Part shown: positions 8,589 to 15,288 of the stretch, piece after piece
Numbering within the stretch: position 1 is the first letter of the stretch
How the letters are laid out: each line of letters starts with the position of its first letter
Source of the DNA: Parcubacteria group bacterium GW2011_GWA2_50_10b
Lineage (GTDB): Bacteria > Patescibacteriota > Minisyncoccia > Phycocordibacterales > Zambryskibacteraceae
NCBI GenBank assembly: GCA_001004085.1
Contig: LCQJ01000014.1
Coordinates: 1 to 23,933, forward strand
DNA length: 23,933 bases
Direction of reading: 5' to 3'
The notes under the pieces: model-generated
What the model saw: the letters and a program-made list of their open reading frames with translations, nothing else
The model's database searches: none
What the model was told of the DNA's origin: nothing
Translations under genes and position numbers: made by a program

Positions 8589-11500
8589 CTACAGGGCCTT
8601 TATCTTCTCGGCAATGAAAGAGGTTTCGCCTTTGCGCTTGCTGACTTTGCCTTTGATGGCGATGCAGGCTTGAGGTTCGACAAACTGGCGGAACTCGGTT
8701 AACACTCTGGGGAAGATAGCCACCTCAATCGAGCCCGAAAGGTCGGCCAATTTCATGAAGACCATGCGCTCGTTATTTTTGGTCAAGACGTCGCGCGCTT
8801 CCTCGACCATGCCGCCAATCACAGCGAGCGCTCCTTCGGGCATTTCGGCGAGTTTGGCGATGTTGCCGTCTTTGGCCAGGAGTTTGTCTTTATAAGCTTC
8901 CAGAGGGTGGCCGGAGATGTAGAGGCCCAAGAGCTCCTTCTCCCAGGCAAGTTTGTCTTTCATAGTGGCGGCGGGAGCGGAGGTTAAGCGCAGAGTGGGA
9001 AGACTTCCCGGGTCTTCCAACAGACCGAAGAGTGATTCTTGGTTGTCGGTCCTGCCCAGCCGTTCCCGGTGGTAGTTTAAGAGAGTATCAAGATTAGCGA
9101 GCAGTATTCCGCGCTCTTCGAAGTCATCGAGCGCGCCCGATTTGATGAGCGCTTCCACAGATTTTTTATTGAGATTTTTATCTTTGATGCGGTCGAGAAA
9201 GTCCGCCAGGCTCTTGAACTTACCGTTTGCTTTACGCTCTGCGGTGATAGCGGAAGAGATCCCTTGGCCGAAGTTTTTGATAGTGGTCAGTCCGAAGCGG
9301 ATTTTGTAGCCCAGTCCAAGCCCTCCCCTTGGATTGCTCGGGTTATCCAAGGGGAGGGCTTGGACATTCTTTACTACGCTAAACTGCGAGAAGCTTTCAT
9401 TGATGGAGGGCGGCAAAACACTGAGACCCATGCGCTTGCATTCCGCGACCATGATGCCTATCGTGTCAACATCGCCGGATTCGGCGGTTAAGACCGCGCT
9501 CATGTAAATGGCGGGGAAGTTGGCTTTGAGGTAGGCCGTGACGTAGGCGATGTGGCCGTAGCTCGCCGCGTGCGCTTTGTTGAAGCCGTAGCCCTGGAAC
9601 GGCACGAAGAGGTCCCAGAGAGCCTCGGCTTTATCAGGCGTCATGCCGCCGTGTTTGACGCAGCCATCGACGAAGAGAACGTGCTGCTTCTTCATCTCTG
9701 CCGGGATTTTTTTGCCGACTGCCTTTCGGAATTTATCGACTTCGCCCCAAGAATAGCCGGCCACCTCAATTGCCGTCATAAGAAGGTCATCCTGATAAAC
9801 CAGCACTCCGTAAGTGGTAGCGAGGAAATTTTTCATTTTTGGATGAAGGTAGGTGGCCGGTTTCTTGCCGTGCTTTCTGGCAATATATTCTTGGATGTTA
9901 TCCATGGGGCCCGGGCGGTAGAGCGCCACCATGACGTTAATGTCGTGAATAGTGTTCGGTTTGAGATCGATAAGTGAGCGTGTCATACCGGAGCCGTTCA
10001 ATTGGAAGGTGCCTTCAGTTTCGCCGCGCGCGAGCATGGCGAAAGTCTTTTTATCGTCGAGTGGGATGTTTTCGATGCGGATTTCTTTCCCTTCGATTTT
10101 CTTGATGCGCTCCAGAGTGTCGGCGATGATGGAGAGATTGCGGATGCCCAGGAAGTCGAATTTCAAAAGCCCCGCCTCTTCGATGGAATACATGTCGTAC
10201 TGGGTGATGATTTTCTGCTCGCCCTTGGTGTCGTACTGGAGCGGAGTGTAGTCGGTCAAAGGCCCGGGCGAAATAATGACTCCTCCGGCGTGTACCGAGA
10301 TGTGGCGGGCGTTGCCTTCAATTTTCTCCGCCATATCCATGACGGTTTTCGTGTCCGCGTCTTCTTCATAAAGCTTTTTGAGGTCCGGATTCTCTTTCAT
10401 GGCGCGTTTGATGGTCATCGGGAAGCCCTGCGCGCCCATGGGAATCAGTTTGGCAATCCGGTCGCCGACCGCGTACGGGAAATTCATAGCCCGGGCCACG
10501 TCGCGTACGGCGCCACGGGCCATCATGGTGCCGAAGGTGCCGATTTGGGCCACATGGTCGACGCCGTATTTCGAACGGGCGTAAGCGATGACTTCGTCCC
10601 GGCGGTTGTCGGCGAAGTCCATGTCGATATCGGGAGGAGAAGGTCGGTCGGGATTTAGGAAGCGTTCGAACGGCAGGTTGTATTCCAGAGGATTGATGTT
10701 GGTGATGCCTGCAAGATAGGTGATAAGCGAGCCGGCGACCGAACCTCGGACGTTGGTGAGAATACCATGCTCGTGAGAGAAGCGCAGAAGGTCGGAGACC
10801 ACCAGGAAGTATTTGGCGTAGCCCTTGTCTTTGATGATTTTCAATTCGTATTCGGCGCGTTCGATTTCCTCCGGCGTTTTCTTAAGGCCACGGACACCGA
10901 AACCTTCATAGACGATTTTCTTTAGTGCTTCATCGGGGCTTAAGCCATCTTCGGTCTTAATGTCGGGGAAGACCCATTTGCCCAGCTCAATAGTGACGTT
11001 GCATCGTTCGGCGATTTTTGCAGCGTTTTCCAGTACTTCGGGCCGGGACTTGAAGTCCTTCTTGACTTGTTCCGACGAGACGAAAGAGAGGTCCTCTTCC
11101 TCATCGAAAGAAGCGCCGCCTCCCTGCGAATAGCCTTGAATGGAGAGAAGCATGTCGCGTACCGGCCGGTCTTCGGGATTAAGATAATAAACGTCATAAA
11201 AGGCCACAGCCTGTTCACCCGCCGGTAATTTGTCCAGGTCCGCAGGCTTCACTCCCAGATAAAAATCGGAGCCGAACACTTCCTTGTACCAACTGTCCTC
11301 GCTGGCGACGGCGATGAGGCCTTCTTTGTATTGCTCCGCCAGTTCCCGGTCGATGCGCGGCTTGTAATAGAAGCCTTCAAGGTATGAGGCGGAGACTAGT
11401 TTCAAGAGATTGTGGTAGCCGGTATTGTTCTCGGCCAGGAGCACCAGCCGGCCGCGGGTATTATCGATTCGGGCTTCTTTGTCGTGACGGGTGCGCACGG

Positions 11501-11711
11501 CGACGTAGAAATCAACACCGATAATGGGCTTAATGCCTTTCTCCCGGCATTCCTTGTAGAACTCTATGGCGCCGTAGAGGTTCCCGGAGTCGGTGAGCGC
11601 CAAAGCCGTCATGCCGGCTTTTTTGGCTCTGGCGACCAGTTCCGGAATTTTTGGCAGAGCCTCCAAGAGGGAGTAATGGGAGTGGGTATGGAGGTGTACA
11701 AACTTGGACAT
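8589..11711 (-). CDS. dnaE: DNA polymerase III alpha subunit
   Basis: Replicative polymerase. In order: PHP domain (FVHLHTHSHYSLLEALPKI, residues 4-22), palm with catalytic PDIDMDFADNRRDEV, fingers (VYQDDLLMTAIEVAGY; GYGFNKAHAASYGHIAYVTAYL), helix-hairpin-helix (KSLADFLDRI; KKSVEALIKSGALDDF) and a C-terminal OB fold. 1040 residues from the ATG at 11711, chosen because MSKFVHLHTH is the normal N-terminus and a -10 box ends 7 bp upstream. Two oddities: the PHP region near residues 130-172 (GLIAVASEDSWYKEVFG; EQAVAFYDVYYLNPED) looks 20-40 residues short but in frame, and a 52-bp palindrome is inserted in frame at 9314-9365. Leads dnaE-thrS on the minus strand; divergent from rnhB. Confidence 0.95.
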   Translation of the reverse strand: MSKFVHLHTHSHYSLLEALPKIPELVARAKKAGMTALALTDSGNLYGAIEFYKECREKGIKPIIGVDFYVAVRTRHDKEARIDNTRGRLVLLAENNTGYHNLLKLVSASYLEGFYYKPRIDRELAEQYKEGLIAVASEDSWYKEVFGSDFYLGVKPADLDKLPAGEQAVAFYDVYYLNPEDRPVRDMLLSIQGYSQGGGASFDEEEDLSFVSSEQVKKDFKSRPEVLENAAKIAERCNVTIELGKWVFPDIKTEDGLSPDEALKKIVYEGFGVRGLKKTPEEIERAEYELKIIKDKGYAKYFLVVSDLLRFSHEHGILTNVRGSVAGSLITYLAGITNINPLEYNLPFERFLNPDRPSPPDIDMDFADNRRDEVIAYARSKYGVDHVAQIGTFGTMMARGAVRDVARAMNFPYAVGDRIAKLIPMGAQGFPMTIKRAMKENPDLKKLYEEDADTKTVMDMAEKIEGNARHISVHAGGVIISPGPLTDYTPLQYDTKGEQKIITQYDMYSIEEAGLLKFDFLGIRNLSIIADTLERIKKIEGKEIRIENIPLDDKKTFAMLARGETEGTFQLNGSGMTRSLIDLKPNTIHDINVMVALYRPGPMDNIQEYIARKHGKKPATYLHPKMKNFLATTYGVLVYQDDLLMTAIEVAGYSWGEVDKFRKAVGKKIPAEMKKQHVLFVDGCVKHGGMTPDKAEALWDLFVPFQGYGFNKAHAASYGHIAYVTAYLKANFPAIYMSAVLTAESGDVDTIGIMVAECKRMGLSVLPPSINESFSQFSVVKNVQALPLDNPSNPRGGLGLGYKIRFGLTTIKNFGQGISSAITAERKANGKFKSLADFLDRIKDKNLNKKSVEALIKSGALDDFEERGILLANLDTLLNYHRERLGRTDNQESLFGLLEDPGSLPTLRLTSAPAATMKDKLAWEKELLGLYISGHPLEAYKDKLLAKDGNIAKLAEMPEGALAVIGGMVEEARDVLTKNNERMVFMKLADLSGSIEVAIFPRVLTEFRQFVEPQACIAIKGKVSKRKGETSFIAEKIKAL
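9314..9365. repeat. Perfect palindrome inside the dnaE coding sequence
   Basis: 21-bp arms (9314-9334 and 9345-9365, beginning GTCCAAGCCCTCCCC) are exact reverse complements around a 10-bp loop. On the dnaE strand it encodes the proline/glycine-rich stretch QALPLDNPSNPRGGLGLG, between SVVKNV and YKIRFGL, where relatives have a short surface loop. It looks like a REP-type element inserted in frame. Confidence 0.85.
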
Positions 11712-11718
11712 AATCAAT

Positions 11719-11724
11719 AGTATA
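11719..11724 (-). promoter_or_regulatory. -10 box of the dnaE promoter (TATACT, minus strand)
   Basis: On the minus strand TATACT follows the GGGGG of the repeat arm by one base and lies 7 bp before the dnaE ATG, predicting a leaderless message. No strong -35 box is visible; the conserved arm TAGGTGTGGGGG fills the spacer. Confidence 0.55.
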
Positions 11725-11725
11725 A

Positions 11726-11863
11726 CCCCCACACCTATCTTGCTCATAGTGTCTTGTTGCGACTTTATATTTTGAAATAACCCTGCTGTCTGTTTAAGTT
11801 TGACGTACTTTGCCAAATATGGCGAAAACACAATTTAGAGCAATGACAAGATAGGTGTGGGGG
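11726..11863. repeat. Inverted repeat family 1 in the divergent dnaE/rnhB intergenic region
   Basis: Perfect 17-bp arms CCCCCACACCTATCTTG (11726-11742) and CAAGATAGGTGTGGGGG (11847-11863), 104 bp apart. Each arm is followed outward by a -10 box, one for dnaE and one for rnhB. The distal 12 bp are the same as in the proS repeat, while the inner 5 bp differ but still pair, so the pairing itself is kept. Confidence 0.85.
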
Positions 11864-11869
11864 TATAAT
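11864..11869 (+). promoter_or_regulatory. -10 box of the rnhB promoter (TATAAT)
   Basis: A consensus TATAAT directly after the GGGGG of the right arm; predicted start about 15 bp before the rnhB ATG. An ATGACA is found upstream at a short 15-bp spacing. Confidence 0.6.
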
Positions 11870-11890
11870 ATAGCCAAGATTTCTGAACTA

Positions 11891-12505
11891 ATGACACACA
11901 TTGTAGGGATAGACGAAGCGGGGAGAGGTCCTTTGGCCGGACCAGTGTCGGTCGGCGCGGTGCGGGTTCCGAAAAGTTTCAACAAAAAGTTCTGGAAAGG
12001 CATCAAAGATTCCAAACAATTAACACTTGAAGAGCGGGAACTCTGGTTTGCTCTGGCACAAGAGGGCAAGAAGAAGAAAGAATTGGATTTCGCCGTCTCA
12101 CTCGTCTCGGAGAAGGTGATAGACAGGCACGGTATCGCTTATGCCATCCGTCTTGGTATTAAAAGAGTGTTGAAAAGTCTTGGAACTTCTAAAACAGAAT
12201 CACAAATCTTTCTCGACGGCGGCATCAAAGCGCCGATTGAATTCAAGCATCAACTCACGGTGATAAAAGGGGACGAGAAAATTCCAATCGTTTCGCTTGC
12301 CTCTATCTGTGCCAAGGTTGTGCGTGACAGAAGAATGGTCAAGCTTTCCAAAAAATATCCGGAATATGACTTCGATTTACACAAAGGCTACGGTACGCTT
12401 ATTCATCGCCAAGCTCTTAAAAAATACGGCTCAACGGAGCTTCACCGACAGAGTTTTTTGAAGAACCTGCCTACCGGCAGGCTTGACAGTAGCAAAATAG
12501 GGTAG
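11891..12505 (+). CDS. rnhB: Ribonuclease HII
   Basis: Cuts the RNA strand of RNA-DNA hybrids and removes single ribonucleotides from DNA. Motifs: VGIDEAGRGPLAGP with catalytic Asp8-Glu9, KDSKQLT, IFLDGG (third acidic residue) and AKVVRDRRM (fourth), then the usual YPEYDFDLHKGYGT and HRQSFL near the end. 204 residues from the ATG at 11891; an upstream GTG would put the -10 box inside the coding region and is rejected. The last dozen residues (LPTGRLDSSKIG) come from a small palindrome and from the -35 and spacer of the next promoter, so the natural end has probably been extended by a repeat insertion. Confidence 0.95.
   Translation: MTHIVGIDEAGRGPLAGPVSVGAVRVPKSFNKKFWKGIKDSKQLTLEERELWFALAQEGKKKKELDFAVSLVSEKVIDRHGIAYAIRLGIKRVLKSLGTSKTESQIFLDGGIKAPIEFKHQLTVIKGDEKIPIVSLASICAKVVRDRRMVKLSKKYPEYDFDLHKGYGTLIHRQALKKYGSTELHRQSFLKNLPTGRLDSSKIG
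12466..12481. repeat. Short palindrome at the 3' end of rnhB
   Basis: CCTGCC-TACC-GGCAGG. Resembles the small CCTGCCGG-type palindromes found widely scattered in bacterial genomes. It supplies the C-terminal codons of rnhB and abuts the next promoter. Confidence 0.55.
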
Positions 12506-12511
12506 TATAAT
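12483..12511 (+). promoter_or_regulatory. Consensus promoter of the Nudix gene
   Basis: TTGACA (12483-12488), 17-bp spacer, TATAAT (12506-12511): a perfect sigma-70-type promoter. It overlaps the last codons of rnhB. A strong Shine-Dalgarno AGGAGG (12522-12527) follows, which is unusual among the genes of this window. Confidence 0.9.
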
Positions 12512-12533
12512 AGAGAGCAGAAGGAGGTGGGTC

Positions 12534-13007
12534 ATGACAGACCCCCAGAAAACCAGTTTCGTTCTAGGTATGATCTGGAAGATGAATGAGAAGCAGGAAA
12601 TCGAATTCCTGGTTCTCGATGTCATTTCCACTCATCCGGCGACTGGCCGTAAGAGTGAAAACCAGACCAAGTTTCCGGGCGGTAAGAATCGTATCCCGGA
12701 CGAGCCTCTCGACGTTATGCTGCGCCGGGAGATTCTCGAAGAGACCTATTTGGCCTGTCTCCCAGACAAGGCCAGACTGGTTTGGCAGAAAGAACTCCCG
12801 GTAGCCGGGGGTGAACAGCATACTAAGTACGGTTATCTTCTTGCAGAGAAGGATTGTCGTGGCGAACTTCGCAAAGAGCGAGTCAACGATAATGGCGATG
12901 ACATGTCGCCGCCTTACTGGGAACCGCTCTGGTCTCTCAAGTTCAAGCTTTTCGGCGGACATCAGCCTGCGTTGTTGGCTGCCATGGCTCATCTCAATCT
13001 CCCATAG
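12534..13007 (+). CDS. Nudix family hydrolase
   Basis: Predicted hydrolase of nucleoside diphosphate-linked substrates. The Nudix box is recognisable as FPGGKNRIPDEPLDVMLRRE followed by ILEETY; the REILEE core that binds the metal is intact. 157 residues. The substrate cannot be told from sequence. The gene is a self-contained unit with a perfect promoter, a strong Shine-Dalgarno and a strong terminator, so it is likely well expressed and independent of its neighbours. The start is fixed by the ribosome binding site 6 bp upstream. A second Nudix domain occurs 1 kb downstream fused to NusB. Confidence 0.85.
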   Translation: MTDPQKTSFVLGMIWKMNEKQEIEFLVLDVISTHPATGRKSENQTKFPGGKNRIPDEPLDVMLRREILEETYLACLPDKARLVWQKELPVAGGEQHTKYGYLLAEKDCRGELRKERVNDNGDDMSPPYWEPLWSLKFKLFGGHQPALLAAMAHLNLP

Positions 13008-13024
13008 TCCTCGGTTCTGTAGTT

Positions 13025-13061
13025 AGGGCCGGTCTTCTCATGAAGACCGGCCCTTTCCTTT
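13025..13061 (+). terminator. Rho-independent terminator after the Nudix gene
   Basis: A 13-bp stem AGGGCCGGTCTTC / GAAGACCGGCCCT with a TCAT loop, followed by TTCCTTTT. Confidence 0.9.
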
Positions 13062-13088
13062 TATCAATTTAGCTGGTAAAGTAACGCC

Positions 13089-13310
13089 ATGACAGTACGG
13101 ATGAGGCATACCAGGTCGCATACCAACAACAGGCGCTCTCACCACGCGCTTGCGAAGCCCGCTATTTCGAAAGATGAGTCGGGCAATGTTTATTTACGCC
13201 ATCGTCTTTCGTCTATAACTGGTAGTTATCGGGGCAGGAAGGTTATAGACTTCTCGGCCAAGCTCGACCGTATGGCCAAGAGGACGAAGGAAAGAGAAAA
13301 TGCAAGATAA
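13089..13310 (+). CDS. rpmF: Ribosomal protein bL32
   Basis: A small basic protein of 73 residues. MTVRMRHTRSHTNNRRSHHAL corresponds to the bL32 N-terminus (usually MAVPKKKTSKSRRNMRRSH), and HRLSSITGSYRGRKV to the C-terminal part (HRVCPSCGYYKGREV). The zinc-binding cysteines of many bL32 proteins are absent, as in other C-minus versions. The extra tail is charged (KLDRMAKRTKERENAR). The ATG at 13089 lacks a Shine-Dalgarno. It is preceded by a terminator, so it must have its own promoter, which I could not place. nusB follows after 58 bp containing three AATTAGG repeats. Confidence 0.85.
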   Translation: MTVRMRHTRSHTNNRRSHHALAKPAISKDESGNVYLRHRLSSITGSYRGRKVIDFSAKLDRMAKRTKERENAR

Positions 13311-13368
13311 TTTCTAATTAGGTTAATTAGGAATTAGAATAATTAGGTCAATTTGTTTACAGTTCTTT

Positions 13369-14295
13369 ATGTCACAAAGGCATCTTTCTAGGTCAATAGT
13401 GCTTCAGACCCTGTTCGAGTGGGATTTTGAAAAGCTGAAGGTCGCCGATATTTATCCGATATTCGAGAGAAACATCGCCGAGTTTGCGCCAGGCTCAAAC
13501 GATCGTCCGTTCATGGAAGCCTTGCTTAAGCGCGTACTGGAAAAGAAGAATGATTTGAACACTCTGATCGAGAAAGCGGCGCCCGACTGGCCGCTCGACA
13601 AGATTTCTCCCGTTGACCGCAACATTTTGAGAATCGGGCTCTCCGAATTGCTTTTCGCTGACCGCAAAGAAGTGCCGCCGAAGGTGGCTATTAACGAGGC
13701 CATCGAGCTCGCTAAGACCTTCGGCGGCGATACTTCCGGCAGGTTCATTAATGGCGTCCTCGGCGCGGTTTACAAGGAAATGGGCGAGCCGGGCAAGTTC
13801 GACCAGCCTAAACCGAAGAAGGCTTACGGGAACGTACCATTCGACAAGCTGCCGGTCGAGAAGCTGGCCGGGGCGGTGGTTTATGCCAAGCACGAAGGCG
13901 GGATTTATATGGCCTTAGTACATGACGTCTTCGGCCATTGGACTCTTGCCAAGGGTAAGATTGGCGACAGTCGAGAGACCGCTAACGAGACTCTGGAGGA
14001 GGGTTTGGTGAGGGAAGTCCAGGAAGAGCTGGGTGTCCCAGTCAAAATTATCGAAAAGCTCGGCGAGAACTCCTACTCGACCTTCCACCCGGAGAAGGGG
14101 AAAATCGTCAAGCATGTCACCTATTTCCTGGCCGAAGCGCCCTTCAAGGAACTGACTCTCGAGAAGAAAGAGGAGAAGGGTGGCCTCGACGACGTCAGAT
14201 GGTTCAAGTTGGCCGATATCCTTGATTTGAATTTCTATGATGATATCCTGCCTATCGTGACCAAGGCCCTGACCCGGCTCGCCGAATCGAAATAA
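13369..14295 (+). CDS. nusB: NusB antitermination domain fused to a Nudix hydrolase domain
   Basis: Residues 1-140 are NusB: SQRHLSRSIVLQTLFEWDF, then SPVDRNILRIGLSELLF and VAINEAIELAKTFGGDTSGRFINGVLGAVYKE, the RNA- and S10-binding helical fold used in rRNA antitermination. Residues 165-300 are a Nudix domain: GAVVYAKHEGGIYMALVHD, box GKIGDSRETANETLEEGLVR with REVQEELGV, two residues longer than consensus between the first Gly and Glu. The join (FDQPKPKKAYGNVPFDKLP) is proline- and lysine-rich, like a linker. Such fusions occur in CPR genomes; the job of the Nudix half is unknown. The next gene, rnc, also acts on rRNA, which fits an rRNA-making cluster. Confidence 0.9.
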   Translation: MSQRHLSRSIVLQTLFEWDFEKLKVADIYPIFERNIAEFAPGSNDRPFMEALLKRVLEKKNDLNTLIEKAAPDWPLDKISPVDRNILRIGLSELLFADRKEVPPKVAINEAIELAKTFGGDTSGRFINGVLGAVYKEMGEPGKFDQPKPKKAYGNVPFDKLPVEKLAGAVVYAKHEGGIYMALVHDVFGHWTLAKGKIGDSRETANETLEEGLVREVQEELGVPVKIIEKLGENSYSTFHPEKGKIVKHVTYFLAEAPFKELTLEKKEEKGGLDDVRWFKLADILDLNFYDDILPIVTKALTRLAESK

Positions 14296-14300
14296 CATGG

Positions 14301-14383
14301 ATCCCATTAGAAGTTCCGAAAAATATGAAATGAGTGTAATCTTCTTTACAAGGAATGTTATTAGAAGTAACTTCTAACGGGAT
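14301..14383. repeat. Inverted repeat family 2, copy between nusB-Nudix and rnc
   Basis: Left arm ATCCCATTAGAAGTT (14301-14315) and right arm AACTTCTAACGGGAT (14369-14383) pair with the same single mismatch as the mrdA copy. The right half also contains a smaller palindrome, TTAGAAGTAACTTCTAA (14361-14377). The rnc ATG overlaps the right edge. Confidence 0.85.
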
Positions 14384-15071
14384 GGATTTTTCCAAATTTG
14401 AAGAAAAAGCGGGGATAATGTTTGCGGATAAAAATCTCCTGAAGCAGGCTTTCACCCACCGCTCATACATCAACGAGAACCGCGGCTCCAACCTTGAGCA
14501 CAACGAACGCTTGGAATTCCTGGGCGACGCCGTCCTGGAGCTCGTCATCACCGACTATCTTTATAACCGGCTCAAAGAGGCCGACGAGGGCGAACTGACT
14601 TCGCTCAGAAGCGCCTTGGTCAATGCCGATACCTGCAGCCGCGTGGCCCAGCTTCTCGGAGCCAATGAATTCCTGCTTTTGTCGAAAGGAGAATCGAAAG
14701 ACACCGGCCGCGCCCGCCAGTACATCCTGGCCAATACTCTGGAAGCCATCATCGGAGCGATTTATGTCGACCGCGATTATGAAGCCGCTAAAGATTTCAT
14801 TCTCAAAAATTTCTCGCCGCTGACGGAAGAAATTCTTTCGGGCGGGAAGTGGATTGACCCCAAAAGCCTTTTCCAGGAAAAGGCCCAGGAGCATGAAGGG
14901 GTAACTCCTATTTATAAAACCGTGCGCGAATCAGGCCCGGACCACGATAAGCATTTTACGGTCAGCGTTTCGTTGGGAAATAAAGTCTACGGGGAGGGCG
15001 AAGGTAAGTCCAAACAGGATGCCGAACAGGAAGCGGCCAAAAACGCGCTGGAGAAGCAGGGGTGGAAGTAA
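14382..15071 (+). CDS. rnc: Ribonuclease III
   Basis: Double-stranded RNA endonuclease for rRNA and mRNA processing. The catalytic signature HNERLEFLGDAVLELVI (about residues 40-56) carries the conserved acidic residues; a second acidic site lies in YILANTLEAIIGAIYVD. The C-terminal dsRNA-binding domain begins at DPKSLFQEKAQEHEG and ends GEGEGKSKQDAEQEAAKNAL. 229 residues. An in-frame ATG at 14355 exists, but it lies inside the repeat; the ATG at 14382 matches the mrdA arrangement and gives a standard N-terminus (MDFSKFEEKAGI). A hairpin over its start invites self-regulation by RNase III cleavage, as known for E. coli rnc, but that is inference. Confidence 0.95.
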   Translation: MDFSKFEEKAGIMFADKNLLKQAFTHRSYINENRGSNLEHNERLEFLGDAVLELVITDYLYNRLKEADEGELTSLRSALVNADTCSRVAQLLGANEFLLLSKGESKDTGRARQYILANTLEAIIGAIYVDRDYEAAKDFILKNFSPLTEEILSGGKWIDPKSLFQEKAQEHEGVTPIYKTVRESGPDHDKHFTVSVSLGNKVYGEGEGKSKQDAEQEAAKNALEKQGWK

Positions 15072-15079
15072 TTTCCCAT

Positions 15080-15117
15080 CTACATTATAACAAAGCCATA
15101 GCTTGCTTATAATGTAG
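15080..15117. repeat. Inverted repeat family 3, copy after rnc
   Basis: Perfect 11-bp arms CTACATTATAA (15080-15090) and TTATAATGTAG (15107-15117), 16 bp apart. Closely matches the copy at 7352-7387 in arms and spacing. Each arm contains a TATAAT-like hexamer facing outward. Confidence 0.75.
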
Positions 15118-15163
15118 AGTAAGATAAGGAAAATTAATCTTTAAATAAGGTGAGATTCGGTAC

Positions 15164-15192
15164 TTGACAGATAGTCTACCAGGGTATATAAT
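15164..15192 (+). promoter_or_regulatory. Consensus promoter of the DGR target gene
   Basis: TTGACA (15164-15169), 17-bp spacer, TATAAT (15187-15192): perfect match and spacing. The predicted 5' leader is about 90 bases and strongly structured. Confidence 0.92.
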
Positions 15193-15204
15193 AATAAGAG
15201 ATAG

Positions 15205-15262
15205 GCAAGAGTTTCTTGCAACTGGTCCGGCAGTTTCCGGAAGCACCTGTTAGTAGCAGGTG
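15205..15262 (+). promoter_or_regulatory. Three consecutive hairpins in the leader of the DGR target gene
   Basis: GCAAGA-GTT-TCTTGC (15205-15219), TCCGG-N6-CCGGA (15226-15241) and CACCTG-N7-CAGGTG (15244-15262). They occupy most of the leader between promoter and ribosome binding site (AGGAG, 15278-15282). No known riboswitch class recognised. Confidence 0.6.
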
Positions 15263-15288
15263 TCAGTTCATTACACTAGGAGCGTGCC

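Noticed and set aside
11713..11831. Upstream extension of dnaE by 40 codons
   Set aside because: It would place the promoter and inverted repeat inside the gene; MSKFVHLHTH is the normal DnaE start and is preceded by a -10 box.
13311..13350. AATTAGG repeats before nusB as a short tandem array or CRISPR
   Set aside because: Only three imperfect 7-bp units with irregular spacing; no spacers and no cas genes in the window.
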